7,748 bases of DNA from Clostridia bacterium (GCA_003562655.1 PWUC01000127.1:1-7748); one strand, 5' to 3'; counted from the stretch's first letter, positions 1 through 7,307 are shown. The notes: generated from the letters alone by a model not told the origin. Translations and numbers: made by a program.

Positions 1-617
1 ATGAATACGATCCGGACAGGGCAATGGAACTGCTGGAGACCGCGGGATGGACAGAAATAGGCGACGATGGAATACGCACCAACGCCGATGGCGAGCGGCT
101 GACCATCACCGTGGTAACGGGCACGGGCGATACACTCAGAGAAGATGTGATGCTCATAGCACAGCAGAATCTGGCCGACATAGGCGTGGAGTTCAAGCCC
201 GAGTTCTACGAGTGGTCGGTTCTTCTGAACCAGTACCTGGATGTGGCCCGGTTCCAGGCATATCTTCTCTCCTGGAGCCTGAGCACAGACCCGGACGACT
301 TCATCACCTTCCACTCCACGGCCGGGGTCAACGAAGACGGTCAACTGGTGGGGTTCAATGATGTCGAATACTCAAACCCCAGGGTGGACGAGCTGCTCGA
401 ACTGGGACGCACCACCATGGACGAGGCAGAGCGGCAGGAGGTCTACTTCGAGATTCAGGAGATCCTCAACAAGGAACTGCCGTACGTGTTCCTGTTCAGT
501 CGCGACATGGTCGCGGCAGTTCACAGAGACATCAAGGGCGTCGTCATGACCGGCATCGGCTCACTGTATCCGGAGAGATGGTATATCGAGACCGAGTCCG
601 TGGCAGCAAGCGACTGA
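1..617 (+). CDS. Peptide ABC transporter substrate-binding protein, C-terminal part
   Basis: This is the 3' end of a family 5 extracellular solute-binding protein gene (DppA/OppA type), which captures peptides or related solutes outside the membrane for the permeases encoded next. The open frame enters from the left edge, with its first whole codon at position 3, and ends with TGA at 615-617, giving about 204 residues of a protein that is normally 500-600 long. The first residues, YDPDRAMELLETAGW, match the family's 'YDPekAkeLLaeAGy' helix. They are followed by 'ADIGVEF', the conserved 'LSWSLSTDPDDF' segment, and the closing 'ERQEVYFEIQEILNKELPYVFLF' region typical of the C-terminal lobe (quoted in pieces: ERQEVYFEIQEIL, then NKELPYVFLF). 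ATG at 24 is an internal methionine, not the start. The signal peptide, and so the lipoprotein status, lies outside the window. Substrate specificity cannot be read from this part; nickel or oligosaccharide binding is not excluded. Confidence 0.93.
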   Translation, partial: EYDPDRAMELLETAGWTEIGDDGIRTNADGERLTITVVTGTGDTLREDVMLIAQQNLADIGVEFKPEFYEWSVLLNQYLDVARFQAYLLSWSLSTDPDDFITFHSTAGVNEDGQLVGFNDVEYSNPRVDELLELGRTTMDEAERQEVYFEIQEILNKELPYVFLFSRDMVAAVHRDIKGVVMTGIGSLYPERWYIETESVAASD

Positions 618-641
618 CCAGCAGCCCTGTCACCCGCGGGA

Positions 642-693
642 GAGGAGGTTCCCTCCTCCTCTTCCGCCATCCGTGGGATTCCGGGAGGAAGAG
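642..693 (+). promoter_or_regulatory. Intercistronic stem-loops between binding-protein and permease genes
   Basis: The 81-base gap between the binding-protein stop and the permease start contains a perfect 7-bp hairpin. GAGGAGG (642-648) pairs with CCTCCTC (652-658) around a 3-base loop. It is directly followed by a second possible stem, CTCTTCC (659-665) with GGAAGAG (687-693), which encloses a small ATCC/GGAT hairpin (669-679). The second stem covers part of the permease ribosome binding site GGGAGG (683-688). In transport operons such structures are known to stabilise the upstream mRNA or lower translation of the permeases, so that binding protein is made in excess. The pairings are seen in the sequence; the role here is inferred. 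There is no T-run, so a strong intrinsic terminator is unlikely. Confidence 0.45.
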
Positions 694-698
694 CCGGC

Positions 699-1670
<972 letters not shown>

Positions 1671-1676
1671 GGGGAG
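1671..1676 (+). promoter_or_regulatory. Ribosome binding site of the second permease gene
   Basis: GGGGAG lies immediately after the stop codon of the upstream permease and 8 bases before ATG 1685. It fixes the start of the second permease gene at 1685. The open frame extends upstream to 1511, but that part lies inside the first permease gene and has no ribosome binding site. Confidence 0.75.
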
Positions 1677-1684
1677 AGAACACC

Positions 1685-2563
1685 ATGACGATGGAGCAAG
1701 ACCGCTGTGCCGAGGTGGAATCCTGGGCAGCCATGGTGTGGAAGCGCTTCAAGCGTCACAAGCTGGCCACAGCGGGCACCATCCTTCTCTTTGTTCTCTA
1801 CCTGACTGCCCTACTGGCACCCTACCTGGCCACCCAGGACTACGCCGCCGTGGATCCGACGAACCGGTTCCATCCCCCGAGTGCCGAGCACTTCTTCGGC
1901 ACTGACCGGCTCGGTCGTGACGTCTTCAGTCGCGTCCTCTGGGGATCCCGGGTGTCGCTGAGTGTAGGTTTCGTTGCTGCGGGTGTGGCGGTCACCCTGG
2001 GAACCATCATCGGGGCAGTGTCCGGATACTTCGGGGGCTGGGTGGACAACCTTCTGCAAAGATTCACCGAGATCGTGCAGTCCTTTCCGACCATGTTTCT
2101 TTTGCTGACCATCATTGCGATCGTTGACCGCAGCATATTCAACATCATGCTGGTCATCGGCATAACCTCCTGGCCGGGACTCGCCCGCCTTGTTCGCGGA
2201 GAGGTTCTGGCCCTGAGAAAACAGGAATTCGTTGAAGCCGCCAGGGCATCGGGAGCCCGGGACATCCGCATCATCTTCCGGCACATACTCCCGAACGCGA
2301 TGGCACCAATCATTGTCAACACCACCCTGGGCATCGCCGGGGCTATCCTTGCCGAATCCAGTCTCAGCTTCCTGGGGCTCGGAGTACAGGAGCCGTTCCC
2401 AAGCTGGGGCAGCATCCTGAACTCGGGGCGAGGTCATCTGAGAAACGCTCCCTGGGTGAGCCTTTATCCGGGAATCTTCATCTTCATCACCGTGCTGGCC
2501 TTCAACTACATCGGAGACGGGCTGCGGGACGCCCTGGACCCGAAGCTCAAGCATCCATCATAG
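1685..2563 (+). CDS. Peptide ABC transporter permease, DppC/OppC type
   Basis: This second permease of the peptide transporter has 292 residues, normal for DppC/OppC. It has a cytoplasmic N-terminal tail with a basic helix (VWKRFKRHKLATAG, about 18-31) as in the OppC N-terminal domain, then membrane segment 1 (about 31-50). The family signature GTDRLGRDVFSR is at 72-83. Further membrane segments lie at about 93-117, 136-160, 205-225 and 262-280. The EAA loop is at about 181-205 (EFVEAARASGA...FRHILPNA). FLGLGV (229-234), PSWGSIL (239-245) and GDGLRDALDPK (277-287) are all conserved landmarks. ATG at 1685 was chosen for its ribosome binding site and because it gives the family's length. No ATPase genes (DppD/DppF) follow; instead the stop codon overlaps the end of a convergent gene by 6 bases. 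Confidence 0.95.
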   Translation: MTMEQDRCAEVESWAAMVWKRFKRHKLATAGTILLFVLYLTALLAPYLATQDYAAVDPTNRFHPPSAEHFFGTDRLGRDVFSRVLWGSRVSLSVGFVAAGVAVTLGTIIGAVSGYFGGWVDNLLQRFTEIVQSFPTMFLLLTIIAIVDRSIFNIMLVIGITSWPGLARLVRGEVLALRKQEFVEAARASGARDIRIIFRHILPNAMAPIIVNTTLGIAGAILAESSLSFLGLGVQEPFPSWGSILNSGRGHLRNAPWVSLYPGIFIFITVLAFNYIGDGLRDALDPKLKHPS

Positions 2564-3457
2564 CAGTCGCTTCACCAGCTCCTCTCGCCTTCCCGGGAGC
2601 ATCTTGAGAAGGGGAATCTCCAGGAGCGTGTAGGCCCCCGGTTCCATCTGGTCCGCGGCCCGCGCCGCACTGACCATGACCTCGGCCGTCATAGCCGGAT
2701 TGGTTCCCCTCAGTTCAAAGGTGGACAGGGTGTTGTGCGCGTCGGCCGAGCCACCCCTTCGCTGCACGGAGACCCCGTGTCCCAGGTCAGCCAGGCTGTC
2801 CACATCATCAACCGGGGTGACCGAGGTCTCGTCCCCGGCGAAATAGGCATCATCTCTGATATCGTCGGCTACATCCTCCAGGGATGCCCCCTCCTCAAGC
2901 TCCACATATACCTCGCGCCGGTGCACCCCGTCCCCCGCGGGGATGGTGAAGGATACCGCATCCTTCACGCCACCGACATCCCGACAGACGACGCTGTGGC
3001 CCAGGCTGATGCCGGGTCCGAAGGTGGTGTACGTTACTCCGCGAGAGGCCAACAGCTCCATCAGGGCCCGCAGCATGGAGTCGGTGCCGGGATCCCAGCC
3101 GGCAGCAACGATGGCACATGCGCCTCCCTCAACGGCCATCTGTCCCATGTCCTGCAGGTGGCGCCAGATCTGGTCTCCATGGAGATCGAAACTGTCGACA
3201 GTGCAGATTCCTGCAGCGAGGCACTTCTCTGCATATCCGGAGACCATGCGTGTCGGAACGGTGAGCACGGCCACATCCACTGCCGTCAGCGCTGTAACAT
3301 CCTCCACGACCGGGACTTCGAGAGTGAGCTCCGGTGGCCGTACGCCCCTACGGCGCACGATGCCAGCCACTTCCATGTCTGGAGCCGAGCTTACCGCTGC
3401 AAGCACACTCCTGCCCACGTTCCCATAACCAATTACTGCGATGCGCAAGTTCGCCAT
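2558..3457 (-). CDS. ddh: meso-Diaminopimelate D-dehydrogenase
   Basis: The protein probably catalyses the NADP-dependent interconversion of meso-2,6-diaminopimelate and L-2-amino-6-oxopimelate (tetrahydrodipicolinate) plus ammonia. This is the one-step branch of DAP/lysine synthesis, and it can also run towards DAP breakdown. It has 299 residues; known Ddh proteins are about 320. The N-terminal Rossmann dinucleotide site is GYGNVG (10-15). Other family landmarks are CTVDSFD (85-91), GWDPGTDS (120-127, substrate region), FGPGISLGHS (146-155), VKDAV (164-168) and NPAMTA (253-258) near the C-terminus. ATG at 3457 was chosen because MANLRIAVIGYGN aligns residue for residue with the start of the Corynebacterium enzyme. 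An in-frame ATG (3472) and TTG (3487) lie just upstream, and no start has an ideal ribosome binding site. It lies 48 bases downstream of the small gene 3946-3506, so the two are probably co-transcribed. Stop TGA is at 2558-2560. Confidence 0.9.
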   Translation of the reverse strand: MANLRIAVIGYGNVGRSVLAAVSSAPDMEVAGIVRRRGVRPPELTLEVPVVEDVTALTAVDVAVLTVPTRMVSGYAEKCLAAGICTVDSFDLHGDQIWRHLQDMGQMAVEGGACAIVAAGWDPGTDSMLRALMELLASRGVTYTTFGPGISLGHSVVCRDVGGVKDAVSFTIPAGDGVHRREVYVELEEGASLEDVADDIRDDAYFAGDETSVTPVDDVDSLADLGHGVSVQRRGGSADAHNTLSTFELRGTNPAMTAEVMVSAARAADQMEPGAYTLLEIPLLKMLPGRREELVKRLL

Positions 3458-3505
3458 CGGTCTCTTTACCATCCTCTCACTGGCCAACTCTGCGGGACAC
3501 CGGAC

Positions 3506-3946
3506 TCAGAAGCCCCGGTGCGCGGATATGAGCATCCCATCTCCCAGCTGCAGTCTCGTCTGCTCCCCATCGACCAGGCAAGGGACCCTGACCACGATGT
3601 TGTAGTGGTTGGGCATGTGGGTGCAATCAAACCCGACAAGCGTCCCCGAAGCGGCGCCCACCCGGACCCGGTCCCCCGCCAGGGCGACGCCTCCCTCAAC
3701 TATCTGCACAAAGGCCAGGTAGGCGACCCTGCTCACCCCGTCACCAGGTCGGGCATGTTCATCCGTCAGGATGACCTCGTGAATCTCGCCATGCCTCAGG
3801 GCCCGTGAGGGTTGCCGGATCAGTCGCAACGCCCGATCATCCCGCCGCCCCCGCATCACTGCGACTACCTCCGCAGTGACGGGTCTTCGCTCGGCGAAAA
3901 GGTCAACCGATGGGTTTCCGTCAATATATGGATCCCCAGACCTCAT
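3506..3946 (-). CDS. Conserved protein of unknown function, probably DUF6917 family
   Basis: The protein has 146 residues, is probably cytoplasmic, and has no signal peptide or membrane segment. Landmarks are DDRALRLI (36-43), GEIHEVILTDE (53-63), a beta-rich stretch around EGGVALAGDRVRVG (84-97), GFDCTHMPNHYNIVVR (105-120) and LQLGDGMLI (132-140). Together they look like a small barrel-type fold whose conserved His, Cys and Asp residues might bind metal or ligand. From memory this pattern fits the uncharacterised family DUF6917; I cannot verify this without a profile search, and I assign no reaction. The start is ATG 3946. The GTG nine bases upstream is part of the ribosome binding site and so is unlikely to be the start. 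It is the first gene of a probable two-gene unit with ddh, which suggests a role linked to diaminopimelate or related amino acids. Confidence 0.75.
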   Translation of the reverse strand: MRSGDPYIDGNPSVDLFAERRPVTAEVVAVMRGRRDDRALRLIRQPSRALRHGEIHEVILTDEHARPGDGVSRVAYLAFVQIVEGGVALAGDRVRVGAASGTLVGFDCTHMPNHYNIVVRVPCLVDGEQTRLQLGDGMLISAHRGF

Positions 3947-3952
3947 ACAGAG

Positions 3953-3961
3953 CACCTCCCC
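3953..3961 (-). promoter_or_regulatory. Strong ribosome binding site, possibly occluded by a hairpin
   Basis: On the - strand, GGGGAGGTG (3961 to 3953) matches the 16S anti-Shine-Dalgarno sequence closely and stands 6 bases before ATG 3946. It therefore decides the start of the small gene. Its first six bases (GGGGAG) can pair, with two G-T wobbles, with TTTCCC (3972 to 3967) across a 5-base loop, which would hide the site from ribosomes. The pairing is seen in the sequence; regulation by it is inferred. Confidence 0.6.
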
Positions 3962-3982
3962 TCACCGGGAAACCATCAGGCC

Positions 3983-3994
3983 CCGCGGTCCACC
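3983..3994 (-). promoter_or_regulatory. T-box-like motif in the leader of the DUF6917-ddh unit (tentative)
   Basis: The - strand reads GGTGGACCGCGG, close to the T-box consensus GGGTGGNACCGCGG but with one base missing in the tRNA-binding TGGN/ACC part. It lies 37 bases upstream of the start of an amino-acid-metabolism gene, in the right orientation, in a leader of about 200 bases. Against it, I find no convincing Stem I landmarks, no flanking antiterminator helix that closes properly, and no terminator T-run. A chance match or a degenerate T-box are both possible. Confidence 0.2.
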
Positions 3995-4054
3995 GTCGGT
4001 CTTCAAGAACCTCCGACTGCTCGAATCTGCTCGCGAATCAACTGCCCCGGCCCC

Positions 4055-4088
4055 GCCTCGGCTGCCTCGGCGAGAAACGGGCCTCGGC
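4055..4088. repeat. Three copies of the 8-mer GCCTCGGC
   Basis: GCCTCGGC occurs at 4055-4062, 4064-4071 and 4081-4088, in the same orientation, inside the probable leader of the DUF6917-ddh unit. The copies are exact but short, and the local base composition is very GC-rich, so this may be low-complexity sequence and not a protein-binding array. Confidence 0.4.
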
Positions 4089-4161
4089 ACGACACTCCGA
4101 TTGCACAAACGCAGGTGCACACCCGAGGTGGGATTCTGTCTCGCTCATTTCTACCCGCAGC

Positions 4162-4191
4162 ATCATATCCCTCTTCTCATCATTGAATCCA
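4162..4191 (-). promoter_or_regulatory. Possible promoter of the DUF6917-ddh unit
   Basis: On the - strand a good -10 element, TATGAT (4167 to 4162), is preceded at 18 bases by a weak -35, TGGATT (4191 to 4186). Transcription from here would give a leader of about 200 bases before ATG 3946. The -35 matches consensus at only three of six positions, so this is tentative. Confidence 0.3.
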
Positions 4192-4584
4192 CCCGGACAT
4201 CCATGAGCGATGTCCTTCAGAGACGGAAATCCGCGGAGCCCATCACCGGAGGTTGAGGTCCGGGACGGTTCGAGACGCGAAGTGCAGGTCCCTGCCGGCA
4301 GTTGTCGGTACCCCCTCCAATGAACTCTATGTCCTTCCTGACCGCACCTGTCCCCGCACCAGCCGGCCACCCATTCCTACGAGGATGCTGTCGGTCCGAG
4401 AACCATCACCAGGGCGCGACCTGCCCCGACGCGAGGATCCAGCTGAGTTCCGTCGACATTGCCCAGACGCTTCAGGTACCGCACAGCCAGGACCTCAGCA
4501 GGGCATGGTGTTGCAGCAAGAGCTGTCTTTGTCTGAGACGCCAACAGAAGGACAGACAGACACTCGAAACCTGCGAAGAGGGAC

Positions 4585-5163
4585 TCAAGGGCTGAGAAAA
4601 GAGCTGAGGATGTTAAAACGTGACAGGGGCCAGAATATGATGAAGGCTCTTCCTCTGACGCTCTCCATCGGCACCGGGCCGAAATAGCGCGAATCGAGGC
4701 TGTTAGCACGATTATCTCCCATGACAAAGACAGTCCCCTTCGGCACTAGATGAGATGGGATGGTATCGTTGCTGGGAGAGATCACGAAGCTTTCGCGTAC
4801 CAGCCTGCCTTCGATAAAGACGTCTCCATTTCTTATCTCAAACTCCTGGCCATCTACAGCCACCACCCGTTTGACCAGGTTCCTCCCATCATCGCCAGGC
4901 TCACGGAACACGATGACCTCTCCCGGGGCGGGATCGCGGAACCGGTAGACCAGCTTGTTCACCAGGAGTCTCTCTCCCTCGAACAGGGAGGGCTCCATGG
5001 AGGGGCCGTAGACGAGGTAAGTCTCCACCAGGAACCCGCGTATGATCAGGGCCAGAAGCAGAGCCAGAAGAAGGGTCTGGGCCACCTCTCTGAACAGATC
5101 CCCCACATCTGCACTCGTCGAACCCGCCCATTCTTGAGACGCCTCATGATCCTGTGCCAGCAT
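4585..5163 (-). CDS. lepB: Signal peptidase I
   Basis: This membrane-bound serine protease cleaves signal peptides from secreted proteins on the outer face of the cytoplasmic membrane. It has 192 residues, the short Gram-positive-type form. It has a cytoplasmic N-terminal tail, a single membrane anchor (about 28-48), and then the catalytic-serine box YGPSMEPSL (Ser55 nucleophile). The catalytic-lysine box NLVKRVVA follows (Lys98 as general base), and then box E, MGDNRANSLDSR (148-159). All active-site elements are present, so the enzyme should work. ATG at 5163 was chosen because AAAGG stands about 8 bases before it; an in-frame TTG (5169) two codons upstream is the alternative. It appears to be transcribed alone from its own promoter just upstream. 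Confidence 0.94.
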   Translation of the reverse strand: MLAQDHEASQEWAGSTSADVGDLFREVAQTLLLALLLALIIRGFLVETYLVYGPSMEPSLFEGERLLVNKLVYRFRDPAPGEVIVFREPGDDGRNLVKRVVAVDGQEFEIRNGDVFIEGRLVRESFVISPSNDTIPSHLVPKGTVFVMGDNRANSLDSRYFGPVPMESVRGRAFIIFWPLSRFNILSSFLSP

Positions 5164-5195
5164 GATCAACCCTTTCCGCGAGACACAACAACTCT

Positions 5196-5224
5196 ATTCT
5201 ACCACTAACCCCGAGGCAGGTTAA
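5196..5224 (-). promoter_or_regulatory. Promoter of the signal peptidase gene
   Basis: On the - strand, TTAACC (-35, 5224 to 5219; four of six consensus bases) and TAGAAT (-10, 5201 to 5196; five of six) are separated by 17 bases. A TGG just before the -10 makes it an extended -10 element. Transcription would begin near 5189, about 26 bases before ATG 5163. This fits a vegetative sigma-A-type promoter. Confidence 0.65.
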
Positions 5225-5607
5225 CTGCAAGACGCAAGATGGTAAATCATGAACCTATATGTGATGATCTCTCTCCCCGCGGTCCGGAAGCCTTCGATTC
5301 GCTGTCCTCTCGAGACCTGACCGCAGCTCATCGACCGGGGCGACACCGGCTGGTGCGCTCACCTGTTCAACTTCCAGGAGAACTGTGCAGCTGACACTCA
5401 GGGACAGCACCGTCGCTCTGTCAACGGGCGGCATGATCGGAGCCCCAAATGGCCGGCGACACCCGGGATCTCACCGCATCACCCCTCACTGGACTGGCAG
5501 TCGGAATCAGTGCTCTCAACCCGTTCGGAGAGATCTTCCTGGCTGGAGAAGGAACCCCGGAGACTGAAAGCGAAGGGTATCCTCAACATCACAGAAGGAG
5601 AGATCTC
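5225..5607. other. Unexplained stretch upstream of the amidohydrolase gene
   Basis: About 380 bases lie between the signal peptidase promoter and the amidohydrolase start. They must hold the amidohydrolase promoter, but I find no convincing -35/-10 pair. The amidohydrolase frame stays open upstream to an ATG at 5449, preceded by GGAG at 6 bases. The 53 extra residues have no counterpart in the family. A 59-codon frame on the - strand (ATG near 5434 to TAG at 5257) also lacks recognisable content. The stretch may be a long leader or the remains of a lost gene. Confidence 0.4.
5595..5600 (+). promoter_or_regulatory. Ribosome binding site fixing the amidohydrolase start
   Basis: AAGGAG lies 7 bases before ATG 5608, at ideal spacing. 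This supports 5608, and not the in-frame ATG at 5449, as the start. Confidence 0.8.
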
Positions 5608-6783
5608 ATGGAAGCCACAGCAGCGCGCATATTCTCACTCGCCCGGCATATCACTGCCGACCTGATCCAACTGAGGAGGCACTTTCACCAGCACCCCGAA
5701 CTGAGTGGTGAGGAATACCGCACTACACAAAAGATCCGGGACGTCCTGGCAGACCTCGGGGTGGATATTGTCGATCTGAACCTGGAGACGGGCGTCTGCG
5801 GCCGGCTGACAGACGGAGATGGGCCAGTAGTGGCCCTTCGGGCTGACATTGACGCCCTTCCCCTGCAGGAGAGAACCGGGCTGCCCTTTGCCTCCCGCGA
5901 GACCGGATGCATGCACGCCTGTGGGCACGATAGCCACATCACCTGGCTGCTCGGGGCTGCGATGATCCTCACCCGAATGAAGGCCGAATACCCGGGAGAA
6001 GCGCGTCTACTCTTTCAGCCCGCAGAGGAACGCACCAACGGAGCGAGACGGATGATTGACGCAGGGGCCCTGGAGGGAGTGGACATGATTTTCGGTGCCC
6101 ACAACAAGCCCGACCTCCCGGCCGGCAGCGTCGGCATCTCGCCAGGTTACCTGATGGCCTCTGTGGGCAGTTTCAGGATCACCGTCACCGGTCGCGGCGG
6201 GCACGGAGCCATACCGCACCTCACCGCAGATCCGATGCCCGTCGCCGGCGCGATTTTGACGGGTCTGCAGTCAATCGTCGCTCGCAACGTCGATCCTCTG
6301 GAGTCAGCCGTGATTTCTGTAGGAAACATCGCAGGTGGCACCGCCAGCAACATCATACCGGACGAGGTCACCATGGCCGGCACGGTCCGCGCCTACGACC
6401 CCGGGGTGAAGAGACTCATCGCCCGTCGGATCCACACACTGGCATCCGGCACCGCCGGGGCCTTCGATTGCACGGCTGAGTGCACTGGCCCCGAATTCAC
6501 CGTCCCACCAGTGGACAACGATCCGCGGGCAACCAGAATTGCCAACCATGTCGCGGTGCAGCTTCTCGGTGACGACAGGGTCCTTGATGCCACTCCCGTG
6601 CTGGCCTCGGAGGACTTCTCCCTTTACCAGGAGCGCACCCCCGGGTGCTTCATGTGGATAGGCAGCGGCAGCCCAGAAATAGGCTGGCATCACCCCCGAT
6701 TCACCGTGAACGAGGACTGTCTCCCCGTGGGAGCCGCGGTTCTGGCTGCAACTGCCCTCGAAGCCCTGCGGGAGTTGGCCTGA
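5608..6783 (+). CDS. M20 family amidohydrolase (M20D: IAA-amino acid/hippurate hydrolase type)
   Basis: This is a cytoplasmic metal-dependent amidohydrolase that cleaves the amide bond of N-acyl amino acids or small peptides. Its 391 residues match the usual 380-400. The N-terminal helix LRRHFHQHPELSGEE (22-36) is the family hallmark, followed by LRADIDALPL (77-86). Probable metal ligands are Cys105 and His107 (MHACGHDSH, 102-110), Glu140/Glu141 (PAEE), His165 (GAHN) and His361 (HHPRF). The dimerisation insert runs from about 185 to 300, beginning GSFRITVTGRGGHGAIPH, with NIAGGTASNIIPDE in its middle. LASEDFSLY (332-340) leads into the closing catalytic part. All ligands appear present. The start is set by its ribosome binding site. 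Members include hippurate hydrolases, IAA-amino acid hydrolases and N-acetyl-diaminopimelate deacetylases, so the substrate cannot be decided. Its nearest neighbours are transcribed from the other strand, so it is probably a single-gene unit. Confidence 0.93.
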   Translation: MEATAARIFSLARHITADLIQLRRHFHQHPELSGEEYRTTQKIRDVLADLGVDIVDLNLETGVCGRLTDGDGPVVALRADIDALPLQERTGLPFASRETGCMHACGHDSHITWLLGAAMILTRMKAEYPGEARLLFQPAEERTNGARRMIDAGALEGVDMIFGAHNKPDLPAGSVGISPGYLMASVGSFRITVTGRGGHGAIPHLTADPMPVAGAILTGLQSIVARNVDPLESAVISVGNIAGGTASNIIPDEVTMAGTVRAYDPGVKRLIARRIHTLASGTAGAFDCTAECTGPEFTVPPVDNDPRATRIANHVAVQLLGDDRVLDATPVLASEDFSLYQERTPGCFMWIGSGSPEIGWHHPRFTVNEDCLPVGAAVLAATALEALRELA

Positions 6784-6793
6784 CGTCCAACCA

Positions 6794-6842
6794 CCCCCGG
6801 CGACACCACTGGTGAACCTATATCCGGGGAGCATGCCGGGGG
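6794..6842 (+). terminator. Inverted repeat after the amidohydrolase gene, possible terminator
   Basis: CCCCCGGC (6794-6801) and GCCGGGGG (6835-6842) are perfect 8-base complements. They start 10 bases after the stop codon and enclose a small CACC/GGTG hairpin (6805-6815). The position and GC-rich stem suit transcription termination or 3' end protection. No T-run follows and the loop is long, so it is not a standard intrinsic terminator. Confidence 0.4.
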
Positions 6843-6998
6843 CAGTCGAGATGTGCCATCACGATATGAACATCCCACAGATCCTCAGGCCGGCACTGCA
6901 GATGTCGACGGCACCAGGCAGCGGGGAACAATCCCGGGACGAATAGATCCACCCCTTTCCCTTTCTCGTAACAGGCGTGTAGGTTGGACTGCGTCGAT

Positions 6999-7307
6999 CT
7001 ATGATCTCAAATTCTCCCGCTGCAATACCGTGGACAGCCTCGGGGATTCAAAATGAAGATCGCGCTCAATCGGTAGTCCCAGGGGGCCCCGGATGGATTC
7101 CAACTCCCCGAGTGAGAAGTATCCCAGTTCCGGATAGTGACCGATGACGTAGCCGAAGAATGTGTCCTCCCCGTCGAACTCCAGCACGTACCAGGTCCAG
7201 TTGGCATCAGGTGTGAAGAATCTGGCATAGACCAAAGGATCCTCATCACCCTCGGTTGAATAGAGTTCGGGGATCTTCTCACGCAGCTCTTTTGTCATGA
7301 GCCTCAT
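6999..7307 (-). CDS. DUF2958 domain protein
   Basis: This is a small protein of 102 residues that is nearly all DUF2958 domain, usual for the family. Features recognised are the N-terminal MTKELREKIPELYSTEG, then DPLVYARFFTPDANWTWYVLEF, quoted here as DPLVYARFFTP (23-33) and NWTWYVLEFDGEDTFFG (36-52). These are followed by ELGYFSLGELESIRGPLG (60-77) and the closing LPIERDLHFE (78-87). The protein is acidic and aromatic-rich, with no signal peptide or membrane segment. The family has no established biochemical role; members are common on plasmids and integrative elements but also occur in chromosomes. ATG 7307 has an ideal ribosome binding site. The frame is open further upstream to 7562, but that part lies outside the promoter and has no family content. 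It is transcribed alone. Confidence 0.88.
   Translation of the reverse strand: MRLMTKELREKIPELYSTEGDEDPLVYARFFTPDANWTWYVLEFDGEDTFFGYVIGHYPELGYFSLGELESIRGPLGLPIERDLHFESPRLSTVLQRENLRS

Larger units (their letters stand above)
3956..4584. other. Gene-free stretch between signal peptidase and the DUF6917-ddh unit
   Basis: About 630 bases hold no gene I can support on either strand. The ddh-proximal 240 bases probably form the promoter and leader of that unit. The part nearest the signal peptidase gene (about 4377-4584, - strand) has an open frame that reads like coding sequence and ends in TAG at 4377. It has no start or ribosome binding site and no family I recognise. Three copies of the 8-mer GCCTCGGC lie at 4055-4062, 4064-4071 and 4081-4088. 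I see no tRNA, no insertion sequence and no intrinsic terminator with a T-run. Confidence 0.5.

Noticed and set aside
1811..2554. A 247-codon open frame on the - strand inside the second permease gene
   Set aside because: It is a shadow of the clearly recognised permease: no family content, many unusual residue runs, and no ribosome binding site.
2735..3808. A 357-codon open frame on the + strand across ddh and the small gene
   Set aside because: It runs antisense to two well-supported genes and its translation has no recognisable motif. It arises from high GC content.
3812..4256. Overlapping + strand open frames in the gene-free stretch
   Set aside because: The translations are rich in Pro, Arg and Ser with no motif, and three frames are open at once, which points to base composition and not coding.
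5250..6823. TGAACCTATAT occurs on both sides of the amidohydrolase gene (5250-5260 and 6813-6823), like a target-site duplication
   Set aside because: An 11-base match is expected several times by chance in a window of this size, and no inverted repeats or transposase accompany it.
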